This document shows, one piece after another, positions 5,270 to 9,331 of a stretch of DNA of 9,331 bases. The position numbers and the translations under genes were made by a program. The DNA is from Anaerolineales bacterium UBA5069. Its GTDB lineage: Bacteria; Chloroflexota; Anaerolineae; Caldilineales; Caldilineaceae. A model generated the notes under the pieces. That model was not told where the DNA came from and did not search any database. It saw only the letters and a list, made by a program, of their open reading frames with translations. The stretch's first letter is position 1. Each line of letters opens with the position of its first letter. The DNA is taken from positions 1 through 9,331 of the forward strand of contig DIAV01000024.1 in assembly GCA_002415895.1 (NCBI GenBank). The letters are read 5' to 3'.

Positions 5270-7159
5270 GTGCAGACGAACCTACCCAGACGCAACTTCT
5301 TCCAGCCTGTACGCACGGCCGTCGTGCCTGTGTTTGCCGACGAGAGCTACACCGACGCCTATGACACTGCCCTGGCAATTGCCCAGCATGTGGTGCTGGT
5401 TGGTTTGGTGCGTGTGCCCGACGAGGCGTCGATCAGCGGGGCCGCGGGCCAGGCGCGCATTGTGCGCCAGCGCATGCTGGAGATTGCCGCCGATGTCGCC
5501 ATCACTCCCTATCCGCGGGTCTCGGTCTCTGTTGCGCCGTGGCTTGAACTGGTGCAGACGCTCCGCGAACTCCAGCCCGACCTGCTGCTGCTTGATATGG
5601 GCAGCCATCTTGACGCCCTGGGCGTATCGGCCGATACAGTGCTGGCCAATACCCCGTGCAGCCTTGCGTTGCTGCGCGGCCTGCAACACGGCGCTGCCGC
5701 TGAGCAGATCGAGATCAAGGCGACCGAAGCCAAGCGCATTCTGCTGGCTTTGCGGGGCGGCCCCAATGCTGAATTGGCCGTGCGCCTGGGTCTCTCCTTT
5801 CCCCAGGCGCTGCACACGGCGCTGCATGTGCGCCCCACAAAGCCCCAGGTGCATGACGACGCGCCTTTTCGCGGTCTGCAACGTGTACTGCCCCAATTAC
5901 ATGGTGTGGAGCTGCAAGAGGTCGTTACCGATGAGCCGGTGGCGCACATCATTGAAGCCGCCGGCAACTACGACCTGGTGATTCTCGGCGCGCCGATTTT
6001 GCCCCAGGCCGACGCTGCCTCTGTGGGTGGCGTGGCGGACCGCCTCCTGCGCGAAACCACCACGCCCCTGCTCGTTGTCAAAAGCCCACACGGCAACCAA
6101 TATCTTATGAATACCCAGACCGAAGATGACGAACTGGCCGGTCAGGGCGCCATTTCCATTTTGGTGGACACCTGGTTTGCCGAGAACACCTTTCATGCCG
6201 ATGAGTTCGCCAACCTGCTCTGGCTCGTCGAGCGCAAGCAGGAGCAAAAGCTCACCATCAGCCTTGCGCTGCCCGCGCTCAACGAGGAGGCCATGGTCGG
6301 CAAGGTGATCCGCACCATCCAGCGCGCGCTCATGGAGCAGGTGCCGCTGCTGGATGAAATTGTGCTGATTGACTCAAACTCCACCGACCGCACGCGCGCA
6401 ATTGCCGCGTCGCTGGGCGTGCCCGTTTACATTCACCAGCAGATGCTGCCCGAAATGGGCGCACGGCGCGGCAAGGGCGAAGCCCTGTGGAAGAGCCTGC
6501 TCGTGACCAAAGGGGATATTGTGGCATGGATTGACACCGACATTGCCAATATCGACCCTCGCTTTGTCTATGGTATTCTGGGACCGCTGATTAACAACCC
6601 GAAGCTGCAGTATGTGAAGGGTTTCTATCAACGCCCCATCTTTGCTGCCGGTGCGTTGCAGGCAGCCGGTGGCGGCCGTGTGACGGAATTGATGGCCCGC
6701 CCGCTGATCAATCTCTTCTATCCCGAGTTGAGCGGCGTCATCCAGCCCCTTTCCGGCGAGTATGCAGGCAGGCGCAGCGCCCTTGAGAGCGTTCCCTTCT
6801 ACTCGGGCTATGGCGTGGAGACCGGGCTGCTGATTGAGATTTACGAGCGCTATGGCCTGGACGCGATTGCACAGGTGGACCTGCTCGAACGCGTGCATCA
6901 CAATCAGCCGCTCGAGGCGCTCAGCAAGATGTCCTTTGCCATCCTGCAGGTGGTGATTGACAAGTTGGAGCAGCGCATGGGCACGAGCCTGCTGGCCGAT
7001 GTCAACAAGTCCATGAAGCTCATCCGCCAGGGGCCGGCGGGCTACAGCCTGGACGTGGCCGAGATTGTGGAGCGCGAGCGCCCGGCCATGGCCTCGCTTG
7101 AGAGCTATCGCCAGGCACGCGCGGCGCACGCTGCGCAAGCCGCAACGCAGGTGGTATGA
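5270..7159 (+). CDS. gpgS: Universal stress protein - glucosyl-3-phosphoglycerate synthase fusion
   Basis: A 629-aa cytoplasmic protein (GTG start, AAGGAG 6 nt upstream). The C-terminal part, from about residue 295, is a GT81-type GT-A glycosyltransferase matching glucosyl-3-phosphoglycerate synthase (EC 2.4.1.266), which joins NDP-glucose and 3-phosphoglycerate. Visible motifs: PALNEE (335-340); DSNSTDRT (368-375); GKGEA (401-405); the metal-binding D422-T-D424; VKGFYQRP (449-456); GGGRVTELMARPL (467-479); QPLSGEYAGRR (492-502); SGYGVETGLL (512-521); and QVDLLERVH, where H543 matches the metal-binding His and R541 the nearby Arg of mycobacterial GpgS. The usual VDLG glycine is Leu here. The N-terminus holds two universal-stress-protein-like modules (about 15-137 and 153-272). 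The second ends NYDLVILGAP...GGVADRLLRETTTPLLVVK, a USP-A C-terminal pattern with a degenerate ATP loop. Known GpgS proteins are usually about 300-400 aa, so the N-terminal half is extra. It may sense nucleotides or stress and control activity; that is inference. The neighbouring phosphatase supports the GpgS call. Confidence 0.88.
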   Translation: MQTNLPRRNFFQPVRTAVVPVFADESYTDAYDTALAIAQHVVLVGLVRVPDEASISGAAGQARIVRQRMLEIAADVAITPYPRVSVSVAPWLELVQTLRELQPDLLLLDMGSHLDALGVSADTVLANTPCSLALLRGLQHGAAAEQIEIKATEAKRILLALRGGPNAELAVRLGLSFPQALHTALHVRPTKPQVHDDAPFRGLQRVLPQLHGVELQEVVTDEPVAHIIEAAGNYDLVILGAPILPQADAASVGGVADRLLRETTTPLLVVKSPHGNQYLMNTQTEDDELAGQGAISILVDTWFAENTFHADEFANLLWLVERKQEQKLTISLALPALNEEAMVGKVIRTIQRALMEQVPLLDEIVLIDSNSTDRTRAIAASLGVPVYIHQQMLPEMGARRGKGEALWKSLLVTKGDIVAWIDTDIANIDPRFVYGILGPLINNPKLQYVKGFYQRPIFAAGALQAAGGGRVTELMARPLINLFYPELSGVIQPLSGEYAGRRSALESVPFYSGYGVETGLLIEIYERYGLDAIAQVDLLERVHHNQPLEALSKMSFAILQVVIDKLEQRMGTSLLADVNKSMKLIRQGPAGYSLDVAEIVERERPAMASLESYRQARAAHAAQAATQVV

Positions 7160-7191
7160 TGTTTCTTTGCGTTACATTTGTATATGGAAGC

Positions 7192-7197
7192 AAGGAG
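7192..7197 (+). promoter_or_regulatory. Ribosome binding site deciding the TTG start of gpgP
   Basis: AAGGAG lies 5 nt before TTG at 7203, in the 43-bp gap after gpgS. Longer in-frame alternatives run back into gpgS coding sequence and have no ribosome site; a GTG at 7197 overlaps the AAGGAG itself. Confidence 0.65.
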
Positions 7198-7202
7198 TGA
7201 TT

Positions 7203-7841
7203 TTGACTGATTCGAGCAATGAACCATTAACAGAACTGTGGCTTGTGCGCCACGGGCAAACCGACTGGAATTTGCAGGGACGTTATCAGGGCCACAGTGA
7301 CATCCCCCTTAATGCGACGGGACTTACGCAGGCGCTGGAAATGGCGGCGTTGATTGAAGGCGCGCGCATTCAGGCCATCTACAGCAGCGACCTGCTGCGC
7401 GCCCACACCACTGCACAGGCCGTGGCCGACAAATGGCGTCTGCCCATCCACAGTGAGCCGCGCCTGCGCGAGGTGAATCTGGGTGCGTGGGAGGGACTGC
7501 AACTCAGCGAGATTCAGGCGCGCTATGCCGCCAATTGGGCCGAGCGACAGCGCGATCCACTCTACTCGCGCCCCATTGAGGGCGAGTCGATCTATGATGT
7601 TGCCCAGCGCGTTTGGCCCGCAGTCGACGAGATTGCCGCACGCCATACACCCGGCCCCGTGCTGGTGGTGGCGCATGGGCTGGCGCTGGCCACGCTCATC
7701 TGCGGCGCCACCAACACGCCCTTGAGCCGGGCCTATGAGATGATCCCCGAAAACGCGGCCGTTACCTTTGTGCACTGGCCCAGCCGCTCGGCGCGCCTGC
7801 TCGAAGCACTGGCCCCTGTTGCCGAACTGGAACATTCCTGA
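7203..7841 (+). CDS. gpgP: Histidine phosphatase, probable glucosyl-3-phosphoglycerate phosphatase
   Basis: A 212-aa cytoplasmic enzyme of the histidine phosphatase (phosphoglycerate mutase-like) superfamily, typical length. LVRHGQTDWN (14-23) contains the RHG signature with H17 as the phosphorylated nucleophile and R16 in the phosphate pocket. IYSSDLLRAHTTA (59-71) contributes R66. LREVNLGAWEGL (88-99) contributes the likely general acid E90. VVAHGLAL (155-162) gives the second catalytic His, H158. Mycobacterial GpgP (EC 3.1.3.85) belongs to this superfamily and dephosphorylates glucosyl-3-phosphoglycerate to glucosylglycerate. The position 43 bp after gpgS makes this the likely role, although the sequence alone would equally fit a generic phosphatase such as a CobC-like or PGM-like enzyme. 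The start is TTG at 7203, set by AAGGAG. The TGA overlaps the ATG of the downstream hydrolase by one base, suggesting translational coupling. If a GT4 product carries phosphate, this enzyme might also accept that di-glycosyl form. Confidence 0.82.
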   Translation: MTDSSNEPLTELWLVRHGQTDWNLQGRYQGHSDIPLNATGLTQALEMAALIEGARIQAIYSSDLLRAHTTAQAVADKWRLPIHSEPRLREVNLGAWEGLQLSEIQARYAANWAERQRDPLYSRPIEGESIYDVAQRVWPAVDEIAARHTPGPVLVVAHGLALATLICGATNTPLSRAYEMIPENAAVTFVHWPSRSARLLEALAPVAELEHS

Positions 7842-9331
7842 TGGACGCCCAGGAGATGCTGCCTGTCGCTTCACCTTACTTGCGGTTGCTCAAGGATCGC
7901 ATCAACCTGACGCAGGTGCCGCTCAGCGAGCGCGGTTCGCGCCTCATGCTCTTTCGCGTGGGTGACACGCTCTCCTTCCGTCTGGCCGAGCGCTGGTTCA
8001 AGCTTGACAACCAGCTCAGCAGCTACCGCCGCCGTCGCCCCATCCTGAGCGAATTCACCATTACCACCGAGACGGGCGAGCCGCTGGCGCTGGAGCAGAG
8101 CACCTGGCCCCATGCCGTGGCCCTGGGCACGGCTGCGGGCGTCTTCCGCCTGACCTTTGTGGACAGCGAGACGATTCTGATTGCGCTGCCCGCGGGGCGG
8201 TATGGGCTGCGCTTCACCACCACGCTTGACAGCGCCCGCAGCGACCGGCGCGGCGGCGTGCTGCGTCTCAACGGCGACATTCGCCGCAACGTGGCCTACA
8301 CCACCAATGCCAGGCTGCTTGAGAATGAAGTGGCGAATGTGGAGGCCAACGATCAGCACGTGCGCCTTGTCGTCGAATCTGACGGCACGCACGCGCTGCT
8401 GCTCAACATGACGCCGCGTCTGGGTTTCAACCGCTCAATTCCCAATGTGGAGGCCACCTTTGCCGCCGCCGAGAAGCGCTGGCATGACTGGTTTGCCGCC
8501 GCACCTCCTGTGCGCGAGGATCTGTTGCCCCACTACCTCTACGCGTGGTGGGTCATGCGTGCAGGGCTCATCTCGACGCGTTTCTACACCACGCGCGAGG
8601 CAATGACCCCCTCCAAGATTCACTATGTGGGCGTCTGGCAGTGGGACGCGTTCTTCCACGCCCTGGCCTATCGCCATGTGGAAATGAATCTCGCGCGCGA
8701 TCAAATCCGTATTGTGCTCGATCACCAGCGCGCCGACGGCATGATCCCCGACGCGATCCATGACGAGGGTGTTGTGACGCACCTCACCTTCCCCGTGGAG
8801 GCGGATGTCACCAAGCCGCCCCTGCTGGCCTGGACGGCATGGAAGCTCTACGAGATTGACCACGACGCCGAGTTTCTGGACGAGATCTATGAGCCGGTGG
8901 TGCGCTGGAACCGCTGGTGGCTCGAGGAGAACGACCGCGACAATAACGGCCTGTGTGAATACGGCCACCCCTTCTCCAGCGGCCTTGATGACAGCCCGCT
9001 GTGGGACGCCGGCATGCCCGTGGAAGCAACGGACCTCAACAGCTACCTTGTCATGCAATGCGACGCACTGGCGCGTATGGCCGAAGTGCTGGGCCTGCAC
9101 GAGGACGTGACCAAGTGGTCGGCACGCGCAGAAGGCTTTACGCAGCGCATGATTGAAAGCATGTGGGACCCCGAAGCGGGCCTCTTCTGGTCCACGCGCG
9201 CGGGCGAGCCCATCAAGATCAAGACGCCCTTCAGCCTCTTCCCGCTCTTTACGGGGCGGCTGCCGCGCGACATTGCGGCGCGCCTTGTGGCTGCGCTCAC
9301 AGACGAAAGCTCCTTCTGGACGCGCTACCCC
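7841..9331 (+). CDS. GH63-type glycoside hydrolase (glucosylglycerate hydrolase-like), 3' end outside the window
   Basis: 497 codons are open from ATG 7841 to the window end with no stop, so the gene is partial only because of the window edge. Residues about 1-200 form a beta-rich N-terminal domain. From about residue 225 an (alpha/alpha)6 toroid begins: WVMRAGLIST, then VGVWQWDAFFHALAYRH (D269 in the WDxxFH motif), DHQRADGMIPDAIHDEG, KPPLLAWTAWKLYE, the acidic DRDNNGLCEYGHP, and SGLDDSPLWD (380-389). D383 matches the general-acid Asp of GH63 hydrolases such as E. coli YgjK and bacterial glucosylglycerate/mannosylglycerate hydrolases. The catalytic base Glu should lie beyond 9331. The last codons (ESSFWTRYP) fit the family's downstream segment. 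The gene is coupled to gpgP by a TGATG overlap, which points to hydrolysis of glucosylglycerate or its glycosylated form (glucosylglycerate hydrolase is EC 3.2.1.208). Trehalase-like or oligosaccharide specificity is the alternative. The ribosome site is weak, as expected for a coupled gene. Confidence 0.82.
   Translation, partial: MDAQEMLPVASPYLRLLKDRINLTQVPLSERGSRLMLFRVGDTLSFRLAERWFKLDNQLSSYRRRRPILSEFTITTETGEPLALEQSTWPHAVALGTAAGVFRLTFVDSETILIALPAGRYGLRFTTTLDSARSDRRGGVLRLNGDIRRNVAYTTNARLLENEVANVEANDQHVRLVVESDGTHALLLNMTPRLGFNRSIPNVEATFAAAEKRWHDWFAAAPPVREDLLPHYLYAWWVMRAGLISTRFYTTREAMTPSKIHYVGVWQWDAFFHALAYRHVEMNLARDQIRIVLDHQRADGMIPDAIHDEGVVTHLTFPVEADVTKPPLLAWTAWKLYEIDHDAEFLDEIYEPVVRWNRWWLEENDRDNNGLCEYGHPFSSGLDDSPLWDAGMPVEATDLNSYLVMQCDALARMAEVLGLHEDVTKWSARAEGFTQRMIESMWDPEAGLFWSTRAGEPIKIKTPFSLFPLFTGRLPRDIAARLVAALTDESSFWTRYP

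Noticed and set aside
6374..7138. 254-codon minus-strand open frame inside gpgS
   Set aside because: The plus frame encodes conserved GpgS motifs throughout. The antisense frame has no recognisable domain and no good ribosome site was found for it.
5270..7159. Mannosyl-3-phosphoglycerate synthase (GT55) as the identity of the synthase domain
   Set aside because: The GGGRVTELMARPL, QPLSGEYAGRR and GYGVE motifs and the VDLxxRxH segment are GpgS (GT81) features. The phosphatase neighbour is of the GpgP histidine-phosphatase type rather than the HAD type usual with mannosyl-3-phosphoglycerate.
7160..7202. Internal promoter in the AT-rich gap before gpgP (TATATG)
   Set aside because: No -35 box at suitable spacing was found, and the short gap fits simple operon read-through.

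Overview
The window looks like part of a high-GC bacterial chromosome. Shine-Dalgarno sequences (AGGAG/AAGGAG) precede most genes, and GTG and TTG starts are mixed with ATG. The secreted protein architecture (pre-peptidase-like beta repeats plus a discoidin-like C-terminal domain) and the GT81/GH63 gene set suggest an environmental member of the Chloroflexota (Anaerolineae/Caldilineae-like). That assignment is inference from protein style only; there is no rRNA or other marker here.

Layout. Three genes lie on the minus strand in the left part, read right to left: a creatininase-family metallo-amidohydrolase (2978-3676), a secreted repeat protein (834-2651), and a small protein with two Lrp/AsnC-type ligand-binding (RAM-like) domains but no helix-turn-helix (5-682). 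A 272-bp divergent gap (3677-3948) separates them from a plus-strand gene run to the right end: a GT4-type glycosyltransferase (3949-5163), a universal-stress-protein/glucosyl-3-phosphoglycerate synthase fusion (5270-7159), a histidine phosphatase of GpgP type (7203-7841), and a GH63-type glycoside hydrolase (7841 to beyond 9331, cut by the window edge).

How the genes work together. The plus-strand run reads as a glucosylglycerate-family compatible-solute operon. GpgS makes glucosyl-3-phosphoglycerate from an NDP-glucose and 3-phosphoglycerate, and the phosphatase removes the phosphate to give glucosylglycerate. The GT4 enzyme may add a second sugar, giving a di-glycosyl glycerate such as mannosylglucosylglycerate or glucosylglucosylglycerate. 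The GH63 enzyme may hydrolyse the product for recycling. The phosphatase and hydrolase genes overlap (TGATG), and the gpgS-gpgP gap is only 43 bp. The most unusual feature is the fusion of two universal stress protein modules to the N-terminus of GpgS, which would put a candidate stress or nucleotide-sensing module on the committed biosynthetic enzyme.

Non-coding stretches hold several dyads: a 12-bp-stem GC hairpin after the secreted-protein gene (748-776), an array of six TGTGC-type half-sites upstream of that gene (2826-2904), and a palindrome plus an 8-bp hairpin in the gap before gpgS (5166-5175 and 5224-5247). I see no tRNA, rRNA, CRISPR array, insertion sequence or origin.
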